Shown here piece after piece: positions 48,484-60,035 of a DNA stretch of 64,000 bases. The notes beneath the pieces were generated by a model. That model ran no database searches and had not been told where the DNA came from. It saw nothing but the letters and a program-made list of their open reading frames with translations. Numbering within the stretch: the first letter of the stretch is position 1; every line of letters begins with the position of its first letter. The DNA is from Hansfordia pulvinata. Lineage: Eukaryota; Ascomycota; Sordariomycetes; Xylariales. The DNA lies in contig BJKQ01000011.1 in NCBI GenBank assembly GCA_006538405.1, positions 559,501 to 623,500 of the forward strand. Direction: 5' to 3'. The position numbers and the translations under genes were made by a program.

Positions 48484-49921
48484 ATGAAGCTGCTCATCCC
48501 GCTGCTGGTCGGCTTGGTAGCCGCCGTAGCGTTGCCCAAAACTCGGTATGCGAATCTTGTCGTCTTCGGGGACAGCTGGAGCGATGACGGCCGCCTGAGG
48601 TATTTCCGAGAGCACGACGGCGCCGCGCCGGCCGCCGGCGCCCACCTCAAGTCCGACTTGCACACAGGCATGGGCGGGCGCGCGTGGACGTATTTCGCGG
48701 CGCATACTCTGGGGGCTCAGGAATTCAACTACGCCGGTAAGCTGCCCTCTGACTCGGATTGGCTTCCCACCGCCTCTGGGGCAAAGGTGGTCTCAGTGCC
48801 ACGCAAGAAAACTCGCGTCTGGCGCTGCAACGGAGACTGTCAGGCAGACTTCGCTTGCTTCTCAAGGACAGGGAGCACGAGACTGTCGCGCGCCAGGCTG
48901 GGCGACAATGGGATCCATGGCTAACCTTGCTCTCACCGGAACACAGTCGGCGGCGCGACCTGCTCCAACAAAGTCGTCGCGCCCTTCAACCCGGTGCTTC
49001 ACCAGAACGTGCCGTCGGTGAGCGAGTATCAAGTGGACGCCTTCATCGAGGATGAGGCATGGGAGAAGGAAGGGAAGGGCAAGTTCTTCGACACGCCGCG
49101 GACCGACGACAACACGGTCTTCGCCGTCTGGGTCGGGACCAACGACCTCGGCATGGCGGGCTTCCTGATGGGCAACGAGCAGCCGGGGACGACGCTGACC
49201 AACTACACCGACTGCGTGCTGGGCACGGTGGACCGGCTCGTGCGCGAGGTCGGGGCCAAGCGCGTGGTGCTGTTCAACATGGGGCCGATCGACCGCACGC
49301 CGCTGTACATGGCGCCGGAGAACGGCGGCGTCAAGGAGTCGTTCTACTGGGCCGTCAAGTCGACCTTCACGCCCGAGAACGCGACGCACTACGAGGCCAA
49401 GCTGCGCGACAGCGTGGACCGGTCCAACGGCGTCTTCGGCAGCGAGCACGTGCGGGCGGGCGCGCGCTGGGCCGGGGCCCACGTCTCCCTGTTCGACGTC
49501 CACCGCCTCATCTCCGACATGGCCGACGACCCGGCCAAGTACGTCGCCGCCCCGGCGCACCGGGCCGAAGAGTTCTACCTGCACTGCGCGCCCCACGACT
49601 CGAGCAAGTGCGACAGGATGCCCGACCCCGCGGACACCTTTCTCTGGCAGGAGCAGCTGCACCTCTCGTCCAAAATAGGTGAGTCGCGTGGTCCCTCGGG
49701 ACGCCGGGCGCGTCCTCGGCGCTGGCGAATGATTGCCCCCCCCCACTTCCCCCCCCCCCCCCCCCCCCCCCTTCTTTCATGGGCTTCGTCGCGTCGACTC
49801 GACTCGCGGAAAAAGGACCTCAGCTGACCGTTTCCTCGCAGAAGCACGCCTGGCTGAAGAATTCGTCCGGGTCGTCGAGGGAAAGTCGATATACGGGATT
49901 GACCATCCACAGAGAGACTAG
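48484..49921 (+). CDS. Secreted GDSL/SGNH esterase, CE16-like
   Basis: Exons 48484-48736, 48947-49678 and 49842-49921 join to 354 residues. The first about 17 residues (MKLLIPLLVGLVAAVAL) are a signal peptide. The SGNH blocks are visible: VVFGDSWSDDG with the nucleophile Ser, a Gly-rich block with GMGGRAW, VGTND (block III Asn), and near the end PADTFLWQEQLHLS, supplying the catalytic Asp/His pair. The pattern matches fungal carbohydrate esterase family 16 acetylesterases that deacetylate plant cell-wall oligosaccharides. Potential N-glycosylation sites NYT and NAT are present. Intron 2 (49679-49841) carries a 23-nt C-run. The first possible upstream in-frame codon (TTG) is not a start. The neighbour downstream is a tRNA gene. 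Confidence 0.88.
49749..49771 (+). repeat. Poly-C run in intron 2 of the esterase gene
   Basis: Twenty-three C on the sense strand, preceded by a nine-C run at 49736-49744. The long run ends 70 nt before the end of the acceptor AG (49841). Confidence 0.95.
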
Positions 49922-50255
49922 ACACTCCGGGGGGGAGAAGGTAATATTTAGAGCTGTACATATGAAAAATATCACGCTGGTTCTCCATGGATTTTGGAGG
50001 GCTTCCGTCCCATCACTCGACAATGGCTCTCCGATGCCTGTGTCCTGTTCTCATTGGCACACACAGCGCGCGCAACATGGTGCAAATGGCCCTGGTAAGG
50101 GACGCAGTATCGGCTACCTTTGTCAACAACGACGCCTCGGTTTCTGTGAAATAAGGTGGCAAAGCAAGAACTAGAATGCACAGTGAAAAAGAAAAAACAA
50201 TAGTGATGGATATTCACAACATCGCGTCAAATGACGGGACAAAAGGAAAGTTTGC
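49922..50255. other. Gap between esterase gene and tRNA
   Basis: Likely the 3' UTR of the esterase gene and the 3' trailer of the tRNA. On the tRNA strand the A-rich GAAAAAGAAAAAA at about 50183-50199 reads as T-runs, suitable for RNA polymerase III termination. Confidence 0.5.
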
Positions 50256-50326
50256 TGCATCAGCCGCGAATCGAACGCGGGGCCCATCGATGGCAACGAT
50301 GGATTTTACCACTAAACCACTGATGC
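50256..50326 (-). tRNA. tRNA-Gly (anticodon GCC)
   Basis: On the minus strand a full cloverleaf can be folded. The acceptor stem is GCATCAG/CTGATGC, the D-arm GTTTAGTGGTAAAAT, the anticodon stem CATCG/CGATG with loop TTGCCAT (anticodon GCC), and the T-arm CCGCG TTCGATT CGCGG. The discriminator is A. There is no intron and CCA is not encoded. An A/T-rich stretch with T-runs on the transcribed strand follows. Confidence 0.96.
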
Positions 50327-52007
50327 TGGTCCAGATTATTGAGCTGGTTATCAAGATCATATGTTATCCTATACTATGTAGTTCAATTTGAAAGAACAAA
50401 GCGGGTTTCGCTTCCGGAGACATGTCCGCGCTCCAACGCCCAGAACGGTCTGCCTCGGCCACTGACCAAGCTGTAGCCAAAGTCTAAATCTTGGAAGGGT
50501 CTACAATGGCCATGCACGTGCTCAAGACGCTGATGATCTCGAGCAGATCTTACACAGTCCTCGGGGTGTCTGCTATCCGTCTGACAGCCACGGAGGTGGG
50601 TCAGCCCGGTGCGCGATGCGCTCTCACGAGACATGCACGCCCATCGCGCCTGATACTTTGGGAAAAGACAACTGAGTCTTGGTGATGGTATGTCACGATG
50701 TCAACTCCTCAGGGAGTATCCGGCCTACGCGCGACACAAGACTACTTGGTCTCGTGTCTTCAACGGTGGCCCAGTACGCAGTAGATCTCCGGTCACGGTT
50801 TGCTGTGAATATCGCCGTTTCTGGCGGCTCTGCTGTTCCAGAAGCACACACACACACGCACACACACACACACACAGGCGGCAAAATCGGCTGGCGCGAG
50901 TCACCGCTTGCCTGTGCAATGCGCTTCCCATGCCCGTCTGATTCGCGCGGTCACTTGACTCGAGTTTGCGTCTCGAGGCCGCCCAGGCACGTCAAACTCT
51001 CTTTTGTCTTCTAGAAGCCTGCCCGAGCGGCCGGCTAGCCAAGGCATCTTGGGAGCCCTCCCGCCAACTGGATGAGCTCTGCTTCCCTTACCCACTCTCG
51101 CTCGCCGTTTTCCGGGAACTCCTGCATCGCCTTGGAGTTGAGTCGCCTGTCGACGGGAGCCGTGCGGAGGCAGCGCGGTCTCCAGGCTTTCGATCACTGA
51201 TACCGTGTTGTCCGCAGATGGCTGGCGCCGCCCAGCTTGCGGCCGCACAAGCCTAGCAATATGTCCCCCCGTAAGACACCTAAACAAAGGCTGGCTATCC
51301 TTCCAGACGGCGCCGGTGCGGTCCACGAACCCACCGTGTTGGGTAGTTGGGTGCTCGGCCGATAGGCTACCCAGTCTTTCGGGGTTTAAGCTGACAGGTC
51401 CGAGGCATGAGTATAGCTGGGTCTGGGCTCTCTGCTAGCTACCTACGCCGGCCTGGTCCTTGGATCCCATCTTCTATTTTCTGCTCTCTCTCTCTCTCTC
51501 TTCTTTCCCCCGCACGTACTAGCTCATGCGGAGTCGCCCCCTACCTTAGGTGTATGTTCTGGACCTTCCCCACGAGTAGGCGTCAGACCTGACTCGCGTC
51601 GATGAGGTCGTAGACCCCTAGCTCGCCCGATGAGCCTGGCTGCGGTGGCCGGAGCCGAGGAAAGACAGCAAGACGCGCCGGCGCGCGAGGCCGCCAGCGA
51701 ACAACCCCCAGAGGCGCGGACCCCTCCCGGCCCGCGCGCGTCCGACTCAGGTGGCCCTACATGCATTGATATATGTCTCTTCCCGTGGGGCACGCCTGCG
51801 CTCCGCACTCCCGCCTTCAGACGACTCTGGCAGCTCTGCCGCATGGGCGCTGATCTGTTCCTCGGACAGGGTCTCGCCTGGGGAAAAAGAAAACGACAAA
51901 GGAAGCGCAACAAGCAAGAGACAACCGTGGCCGGCAGCTCTCGTCCTCGCCCCATGCCGCGCCTGCCTCTTCCGATCCGGAGGTGATCCCCTCCGAATGA
52001 TTCGCCT

Positions 52008-52047
<40 letters not shown>

Positions 52048-52049
52048 TC
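50327..52049. other. 1.7-kb intergenic, no gene recognised
   Basis: Holds the (CA)n tract at 50845-50876 and a CT repeat near 51484-51503. GCC repeats (about 52019-52048) lie directly before the start codon of the seven-helix protein. Confidence 0.55.
50845..50876. repeat. (CA)n microsatellite
   Basis: About 16 CA units with one GCA interruption lie in intergenic DNA downstream of the tRNA. Confidence 0.95.
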
Positions 52050-53775
52050 ATGATTCCAGCGAGCGTGGAGGCCCGGGACGAGAGGGGCCTGTTCGTGCCG
52101 GACGGCTACGTGTGGCACCCGCCCAAGGCCATCGAGATGGCCACGGCCAGCATCTTCTTCGGCCTCGCGATCGGGGTCGCCATCTTCGCCGCCGCCAAGG
52201 CCGCGCGGCAGTCGTGGCACTCGTGGCGCCGCCGGCGGTCCCGCGTCTCGCCCTACGTGGTCATGATCTGGGGCCACTGGGTGTCCAACATGGGCATCGC
52301 CATCCTCGTCAACCTCTTCCTCCAGGGCTCGATCCATTCCAGGTGCGTCATGTCTTGTTGCTGTGGCCTTGGGGTCTTGCTCGGCTCGGTGCGTGAAGCC
52401 CGTCGTCCGTGGCTAACGGCTTTCTTTTTCTTCTCTGCAGCTTCTTCCTCTGGTTCTTTATAGGTGCGTATTGTGTCTTGTAGGCGAATGGGCCATTGCA
52501 AGGATATGTACCTGAGTGGCTGTCGAGTAGGTGGTATGTTGAGAAGAGGATCGTGGCTGACATGATAGTTCACAAGTCTTTCTGTGGTGCTTCCAAGTAA
52601 GTGAACTCCGACGACCCCCCCCCCCCCCCTTCCCCCTTTAACTACTTGGCCTCTGCTCTTCCATGCCGCTGCTGACCGACCGACTGTAGGTGCAGCTGCT
52701 CATGCAGATCATCATCAACCGCGTCTCCCTCCTCCTGGCGGTGCCCTCGAAGACGGCGCGCCTGAAGTGGTGCTTCTTCGCCGTGATCCTGCTCATCAAC
52801 GTCAGCGTGTTCGTCATCTGGGTGCCCGCCCAGCTGGAGATATCGGAGCGCTGGATCCTGATCAACAGCGTCTGGGACCGGTGCGAGAAGTCCATTTTCC
52901 TCGTCATGGACGCCTCCCTCAACTGCCTGTTCATCTACCTGGTGCGCACCCGCCTGATCGCCAACGGGCTGGTCAAGTACCGGGCGCTGTTCCGCTTCAA
53001 CATTGCCATGATCTTCTTGTCGGTCAGCCTGGATGTGAGTATCGCCCGGATGAGCCCCCGGCGAGGTGTGGGTTAGGGGGAGGGGAGAGCGTGTCGTAGC
53101 AATATGCTAACCCAAAGCGCAGGTCATTCTCATCGGGCTCATGTCCATGCCCAACCACATGGTGTACGTTGTTGTACCTCATTCCACCTTCCCCGAACAT
53201 CATTTTCCCTTCCCCCCCCCCCCCCCCCCCCTTTTTTTTTCTTTCTTTTTCCCCATCACAGCTGTATGCTCCGGCTAACACGGAGATGAACGGGCAGCTA
53301 CCTGCAATTCCAGTGCACGGCGTACATGACCAAGCTGTACATCGAGATGAACATGGCCGACCTGATCATGCGGATCGTCAAGGCGACCAACAACTTGGCC
53401 GAGATGCCCTCGGATCACCACCACCACCACCGCTGCGGCGGCGCGGGGGCGCGGTCCTCCTCCTCGACCCAGCCCTCGTCCAGCTGGTGCGTGAGCTTCC
53501 GCGATAGCACCAAGCGGGCCTTCTCGGGCGCCTCCTCGCTCGGGCCCAACAACCGCCGTCGGTCATCGACGGGCGGCGGCGGCGGCGGCGGCGGCGGCGA
53601 GGCGGGGACTACTGCCTCCGCGCAGCGGCCGAAGGAGCCGCTGGCCACGTCCCCGGGGCGGCGGGTCGATCTCGGCTGCTCTTCTGCCCCGGAGCAGCTG
53701 GGAGAAGCAGGTCGTGGCGACGGCGACGACGGACAGCCTGGCGATCCCGCAGGTGTTGTCGCCCGGTGCCGGTAG
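52050..53775 (+). CDS. Fungal seven-helix integral membrane protein
   Basis: Confident exons are 52050-52342, 52441-52463 (or to 52479), 52690-53034, 53123-53163 and 53298-53775. The topology shows about seven helices: MATASIFFGLAIGVAIFAA, MIWGHWVSNMGIAILVNLFL, FFLWFFI plus VQLLMQIIINRVSLLL, WCFFAVILLINVSVFVIWVP, the SIFLVMDASLNCLFIYLV helix with a preceding WDRCEK, FNIAMIFLSVSLDVILIGLM, and MTKLYIEMNMADLIMRI. The motifs LMQIIINR, INSVWDRCEK and IEMNMADLI are typical of a fungal integral-membrane family with no established function. Two problems remain. The exon 2 donor (phase 1 at 52464) does not match the phase-0 acceptor at 52689, so a base or small exon is unaccounted for. Near 53640-53700 another frame (SWEKQVVATATTD to 54001) may be the true C-terminus. 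Two introns hold C-runs (52615-52629, 53212-53231). Confidence 0.72.
52615..52629 (+). repeat. Poly-C run in intron, 15 nt
   Basis: Sense-strand C tract in the second intron of the seven-helix gene, ending 60 nt before the acceptor end at 52689. Confidence 0.9.
53212..53231 (+). repeat. Poly-C run in intron, 20 nt
   Basis: Sense-strand C tract followed by a T-run in the intron 53164-53297, ending 66 nt before the acceptor end. Confidence 0.95.
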
Positions 53776-53867
53776 AATGAACAACAGCAACAACTACATG
53801 GACAGCGTGAACAACAGCCACCCTCCTCCGAACGTGGTCTTCGTCGTCGAGACGACGACGACGACGT

Positions 53868-53904
<37 letters not shown>

Positions 53905-54944
53905 AACCGACTCCGCCACGACGACCAGGCAGAGCGACTTGGGCAGCGCCGCGGAGGCATGGGGATGGGGGACGCCTGCCCGAGCGCGCGCGGCGTGTTG
54001 ATGACGGTTCACGAGAGCTGAGTGCCGGGTCGCGGGGTATTGTTTTCTTCTTTGCACAGGGGGTGAGATGGGTTTGCAACCTAGGGAATAGAATAATACA
54101 TTAGCAGCCCCCCGGTCTGTTCTACGAATATACTCTCAAAAATTTCTGTGCAGCCCAGTTGTCTCTTCTTCTCGGTAACTCACGAAGACATATGTGTAGG
54201 TTTCTTCCAAGTGCGGAACGGATTGTACCACAATCATCGGCTTCTGGATACTCGCGCGCGCGCGCGCGCGGTGAGAGACTGCCCAGCTGTCCAGCTGATG
54301 AGATGATCTGTGTCAACCGCCAATCTGACCAGCGGCGGCCCCCTTCTTTCCTTGCGGTTCCATGACCACCTATCGTACGAGTATTTCAGCAATGCATTAC
54401 CCAGCAGCCTGGATGGTGGCCGAGTGAAGCTGAGAGCGACCGCATGCTCGAACCCCCACGCTCGTCCGACCCTGGCCCTGCCTTCTCTGTTGCTTTTTCC
54501 TCCCCCTCCCCCCGATGCCAAAGATTCTGCCACCGTGATGGGACCAGGGGGTTATCGACTCGAGTCCCGGCGCGCGCATCGGTGACGGCGATTACTTTTG
54601 TTTTTGTTTTTTTACGGAGAAGAACAAAAACCTCCCCGTTTGACCAAGATTTACGAGAGATGGCTCGGCCAAAAAGCCCGCAAGGAAACGGGGTGGGAGA
54701 GACAATGCGAGTACTCGTAGAGCCCATGGAGTAGCTATGCCTCCGTATACCGTGTAGCAAGCAGCGAAAGCGGCCCGAGCACAATGAACACGCTGCGGCA
54801 CCATCTTTTTCTCTCCTCCCTCCCCCTCCCCGCACTCGTCCACGAGTGACTGGCATACTTGTATGCCTGCCCCAAAGGGATATAGTGACGACGAGGATGG
54901 CGATGAAAAGCAGGGGTCCGCTGGGGCTCGAAGCGGCAGGTTCT

Positions 54945-54968
54945 TACCTACCTACCTACCTACCTACC
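54945..54968. repeat. TACC tetramer repeat, 6 copies
   Basis: Six perfect copies. Shorter TACC/GGTA clusters recur in other intergenic stretches (near 3405, 24000, 39450, 40740). Confidence 0.95.
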
Positions 54969-56070
54969 TTATCTGCAGGACCACCTACATTCTTTCCTAA
55001 ACACCACCCAGCTCATCTGTGGTGAGCGCTCTATGGACGAGAGTTTGTTGGTCGGAGTCGACGGCGCGCCGCCACGAAGCTGTTGGCTGCGGAAGGGTGC
55101 GAGGGTGTGAAGGCTGGCGTCCGGTTGATTGTTACGAGACTCACATTCATCGTGCTCACGCTGCGAGTACGGATACTTGTGGTACGCGTACGCGTAGGTT
55201 GTTGGACGTGTGCGTCCGCATACTCGCAGTACTCGCAGTACTCGCAGAATCGATCGCGCGAGGCTTATTTTCCTGCTTGGCCGTCTGTCATACGGCGTGG
55301 ACAGGGATGTCCCACAGTCCATGTGTTACCCGTACGATTTACTCCTCAAGTAAGGACCGCGGGGAGCTGCAAGAGAGGAATTTTCTCTCGTACAGAGAGG
55401 GAGCCCGATGTGATTGGTTCAGGCCGGCGAGAAAACGCGACGAGAGAGAGAAAGAGAGAGAGGGAGAGTGAGAGAGAGAGGAAGAAAAAAAGGAAAAATA
55501 AAGAAGCGCACGCCTCTCTCTGGACCACCAACAGACGATCTGTGCGCTTGGGTCGCTCGGGTGGTGTCTCAGGGGCGCGCTTTTCCGGAGCAAGACGATC
55601 TGTGCGTCGAGGTGGTGCAAGCCACAACCAGACAGAAGAGTGCCGGGGTTTCTGTATACTCGGTGACTCGTAAGGGCGCTCGTGCTCGTAGTCAGTCATC
55701 AGCATCGAGCTATAACAACAGGGCAGAAGGCTCCCGGGAAAGAAGAACCGACGAAAAAGAGGAGAGAGGAACGAAAAGAAAGGGTGTATTCTGTACGAGT
55801 AGGTGCCGATCTCGTCGTCCACGGGCCGCCGCGATGCGACAGATCACAACGATGGCTCACACAGCCCACACGAGACGAAAAGACAAGGAGAAGAGGGGAC
55901 GCAAGAAATATTGCCCCACACTCGTATTCCCGTCGTAGATCGACTCGACTCTGCGGTGTACTCGTACGAGCACTCTCTCGTGTGCGTGCGCGCCAGCGGT
56001 CCGCTCTCTCCTCTCGTGCTTGATGGTGGTGGTGGTGGTGGTGGTGGTGCCCGTGTGCCTGCATTTCATC

Positions 56071-56100
56071 ACTCGACTCGACTCGACTCGACTCGACTCG
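56071..56100. repeat. ACTCG pentamer repeat, 6 copies
   Basis: Six perfect copies of ACTCG, the core of the dispersed ACTCGT motif, followed by TAG to give a full ACTCGTAG at the edge. Confidence 0.95.
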
Positions 56101-56265
56101 TAGCTTCGGCGTGGCGTCCGGGATCATGGGTCAACGTGGTTGAACCCGGACCTGACACCCACCCCGCATTTCCCGGCGCCTGTGCTACGAGAAGTCGCAG
56201 TGGGGGTCCTGTCATTGTTGTTCTCTTTCTACGAGTACTCGTGCTTGTTCGAGCATGGGGAGGCT

Positions 56266-56302
<37 letters not shown>

Positions 56303-58027
56303 TAGTGTGTGTGTCCATGCCAGAGACTTCAATGTCAACCCCTCCCCCCCATCAACTCCGAAACGGGGCATCTTGGTGGTAGTCAAGAGGAGGAGGGGGA
56401 GCGCAAGTGCCGAACGGGGGCGTGATCCAACCACAAAGGTGGTGTTGTGTTGCGCTTGGAGCAGGTATACCCTGCCCTGACACGCGGCAAGAGGGGCACG
56501 TCGTATCTGATTCTTTCATCCATGGATGACAGTCTTAGGGGGGGGGGGGGAGGGGGTGGCATACATGGCCCCTTGCAGCAGGCCGGCAGCTCGACTTGCC
56601 GGGCCCAACCGATCCCTCGGCGTGCTGCTTTGCGAACTCCTCAGGGGAACATGGCAGAGCTTTGTGTGTGGGTGTCTCTGTGTGTCTTTGGCTTCCCGAT
56701 TCGGCACCCGTTCTCAGATGTGACATGCAACGCAACGCGGCCCGCGCCTGTGCAATGCAGGACTCTGATCATGGATGGTGGTGATGGTGTTGATGATGAT
56801 AGTGATGGTGACGGTGATGAGTGTGAATCCCCCGCCCGTTTACGAGTACCCATCCCCAATCAACACCACCCCTGTTCTACGTTTTAGGGTACTGTAGATA
56901 CCTTTCTATTAGTACGGCTCCTGCTCTCGTCCCGGAGGAAGCCGATGATGCCCGGTCTAATGAGACGATCCTGCGTCTGCCACTCGTGTACTCGTGTACG
57001 TGATTACCGAAGTACAGAGAGAGCCGAACCAGTTCCCACCCACTCACGGTAGGGATGCAGGCCTGGCCTGGCCTGACCTGACCCGCGACGACACATGCGT
57101 GCCAAGTTGAAGATGGCGCCGCCGTCTTGGGATCTCAAGCCGGGGCCAGCTTTCGGGGGGGTCAGGGTCAGTGCTCCTCCACACCTACATACGATACGGT
57201 TACGAGGACTCATACCTACGAGACTCAAGCATACCCTGGCCGAGCATCTTGTCAGCGAGTCCGATAAAGTAGGCAGACCAGCCGACCACCACCACCTCCC
57301 CCCCGTCGCCCCGTTTCACCCTCGACCAGGGTCCTGCCAGCTGCTGTATCGGCTCAACTCCTGGCTCTTACGCGACCACCTGTCTGGAGAAGAAGCACGG
57401 TAAAAGCGGCTGCTCTCTCTCTCGAGCCGGGATGGGTGGATGCGCCCCTCCCACGGCCAGGGTCCCTCCCCTGTCTTTGGTGCCCGTTGCTTGGCTCGCT
57501 TGCTGCAAGAAGCAATGCCCCCCCCCCCCCCCGGCCGCTTGCTCTCTTCTCTCGACGCTTACGATACGATACTCGGACGAGTTCTCTCGTACTCACGCAG
57601 AATTAATACTCGTACAGGTATGGGGGGCGAGGCTCACAGGATCCTACCGTAGCAGCGACTCCCTGCTAAGTCAGAGCACCCACCCCGTCCCCTGCGTTGC
57701 AATGGGGCGGCGGCTCTCACGCCCTTCTTCTCTTCCGGACGGGCGCGCTCTGTCTGTCTGTCTGATGTCTGTCTGTCCGTGAGTCTATCTGTCTGTCTGT
57801 CTACTCGTCACCCTCATCCTTGTCAGCCCGTCAGCAAGCTTGGCGGCGTTCGTCCACCACCTACGCGTATCTTTAAGACTGCCGCGCCACTCCTTCAATC
57901 CCCTGGCTTGGGGTAAGCCGGGCTGCTTCTTTCGTTCTTTCGCAAACCACCTCTCCCCAAGCCGTCTTTCGCTCTTCTCCTTCCCTTCAGGCTGGTCCCT
58001 AATGGTTGGTTGGAAGCGTCGGGAGCC

Positions 58028-60035
58028 ATGTCTTCGTTTCGATATTCCGAAATCAACTTCAACGACCCGAAGCCGCTGGTCAACGAGCCCAGCACGATCC
58101 TGGGGCTGGTCATTACGTTTCTGGTTTGTCCTTCTCTCTCTCTCTCTCTATTGGTTTTTTTTTTCTTTTTTTTTTCTCGAGATTTTCTCTTGGCTCCTTT
58201 ACTTGGCGGCGGCAGATATCGGAAATCGATAGCAACTACCGCGACGTTCTCTCATGTGCTCACCGACTGACCTCGTCACCTGTCCCAGGCTCTCTCATGG
58301 ATCTGCGTCTTGCTGCGGCTTTGGGTGCGCGTTAAGATCGTGCGCTCCCCGGGCTGGGATGATGTGTTCGTGGGCCTCTATCTCGTAAGTGGATCGAGAG
58401 TGGCGCGCGCGGCGACGTGGGAAGGGACCGGAGAAAAAAGAGAGACACTGACATGGAGCCCTTGGATACTTCAGCTCACCACGACGGTCGGGTGCATAGC
58501 GGTTTGCGTGTGTAAGCAGTCGCCCCCCTTCCCCCCTTTCTTTTCGCCCCCTTCCCACCCCCATACCTGCCACCTTGGACGTACTCGAGGGTATCACGTA
58601 GGTATAACCCTACTGACGATGCACTTCAGCCACCCAGTATGGCCTGGGCCAGCACTTCCTCAAGCTGGAGCCTCTGTCCATGGGTATCTACCTCGTGGTA
58701 TGTTCTTTTCATCAAACCCCCAACCCCCATCCCGTCGGGAGTCACAATCCGCAGTTCCTCCAGTGCTAACGCCAAGTGATTCCCCCCCTTCCCCTCCCCG
58801 ACACGCAGCTCTTCTACATAGCCAACGCGACCTACGTGTGCTCGACGGCGTTCATCAAGCTGGCCCTGCTCCTGCAGTACTCGCGCGTCTTTGCCGGCGA
58901 GGAGCGAGGTGAAGCAGCAGCAGCGGCGGCGGGACCCCGGCCGGGGACGACGAAGACGACGACGACCGCGGCGCTGCTGCTGCGGCGCCTCAACACGGCG
59001 CTGATCGCCTTCACGGCGCTGTGGGGCCTCGCGTACGGCGTCATCGCCTGGTTCCCCTGCGCGCCCGTCAAGAAGTTCTGGCACGGCGACACGATCCCCG
59101 GGCGGTGCTGGGGCTACGGGGCCTACTACCCGGAGCCCTTCGTCGCGACGTTCCAGAGCCACGCCGGCGTCAACATGGCCCTCGACGTCCTCGTCATGGC
59201 CATCCCGCTGCACCTCGTCTTCCGCGGCGGGGTGGACGGCGCCTCCCGCGTTCGGGCCATGGGGCTTGTCACCATTGGAGGGGCGTGAGTTGAAACCCCT
59301 TTTTTCCCTTTTCTTTTTCTTTTCTTCTTCTTCTTTTTTCTCCCGTCAGCCTTAACCTCCACTCCCCCCCCCCCCCCCCCCCCCAACAAAAAAAAACATG
59401 ATCACCATCTACGTTACATTACGTACATACAGGTACTGACACCAAAAAAAAACAGCGTCATCATCCTGGCGACCTGGCGCCTGATCAGCGTGCAGCAGAA
59501 CATGGCGGCGACGTGGCCGACGCGGGACCCGACGTGGTACGGCCCGCTGAGCATCGTCCTGGCGGCGCTCGAGGTCAACTTTGCCAGCATGTGCGCCAGC
59601 GTGCCCGTCTTCTGGCCCGTGGTCGAGGACCGCTGGGGCCGCATCTTCGTCACCCAGGAGGTCGTCATCACCCGCGAGACGCGCTACTTTGGTGGTGGTG
59701 GTGGCGGCGGCGGCAGCGGCGGAAGCAAGGAGGCGGACGATGAGGAGGCGGCGCCTCTCCCCTGGTCCCACCACAGCCGGACGCACAGCGAGAACGACCC
59801 CTGCGAGCCGGGAGTGGCGGCGGGGAGCTACGGCCTCGGAGGAGACGGGAACGGGTTCGGGAACGGGTTCGGGAACGGGAACGGGAACGGATACGGGTAC
59901 GGCCACTACCAGGATGCCTACGTGATGAACCAGGTCGACCCGCTGCGCGCGGAGAGGCTGGAGAAGGAGGCGCTGCAGGCGTCGGTGCGGGGAGACTCGC
60001 CCAACGACAGCAGCAGGAGGTGGAGGAGGCTCTGA
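58028..60035 (+). CDS. Rhodopsin-like (PTH11-type) 7TM protein, copy 1
   Basis: Exons 58028-58123, 58289-58384, 58475-58511, 58630-58697, 58809-59284 and 59456-60035 join in phase to 450 residues. It is a member of the fungal rhodopsin-domain integral membrane family (related to PTH11-like receptors; no retinal lysine is asserted). Hallmarks: LRLWVRVKIVRSPGWDDVFVGLYL in helix 2-3, TQYGLGQHFLKLEP, LFYIANATYVCSTAFIKLALLLQYSRVF, a helix before FPCAPVKKFW, GRCWGYG, NMALDVLVMAIPLHLVF, and VEVNFASMCASVPVF-type last helix with an N-S/A-C motif. An Ala/Thr insertion sits in the loop after VF. The C-terminal tail has Gly runs, GNGNG repeats and a terminal DAYVMNQVDPLRAERLE motif shared with copy 2. 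Intron 5 carries a 21-nt C-run. Ligand unknown; a sensing role is inferred from the family only. Confidence 0.88.
59364..59384 (+). repeat. Poly-C run in intron 5, 21 nt
   Basis: Sense-strand C tract in the last intron of rhodopsin-like copy 1, ending 71 nt before the acceptor end at 59455. Confidence 0.95.

Larger units (their letters stand above)
53776..58027. other. 4.2-kb intergenic, repeat-rich, no gene recognised
   Basis: The first about 225 nt may still be the C-terminal frame of the seven-helix gene. The rest holds (CG)n near 54256-54271, TACC x6 (54945-54968), ACTCG x6 (56071-56100), TGG repeats (56024-56049), (CT/GT)n near 56264-56312, G- and C-runs (56537-56548, 57518-57532) and many ACTCGT/ACGAGT motifs. 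No coding signature is seen. Confidence 0.55.

Noticed and set aside
50256..50326. Mobile-element insertion beside the tRNA-Gly
   Set aside because: No LTR, target-site duplication or transposase fragment is visible on either side.
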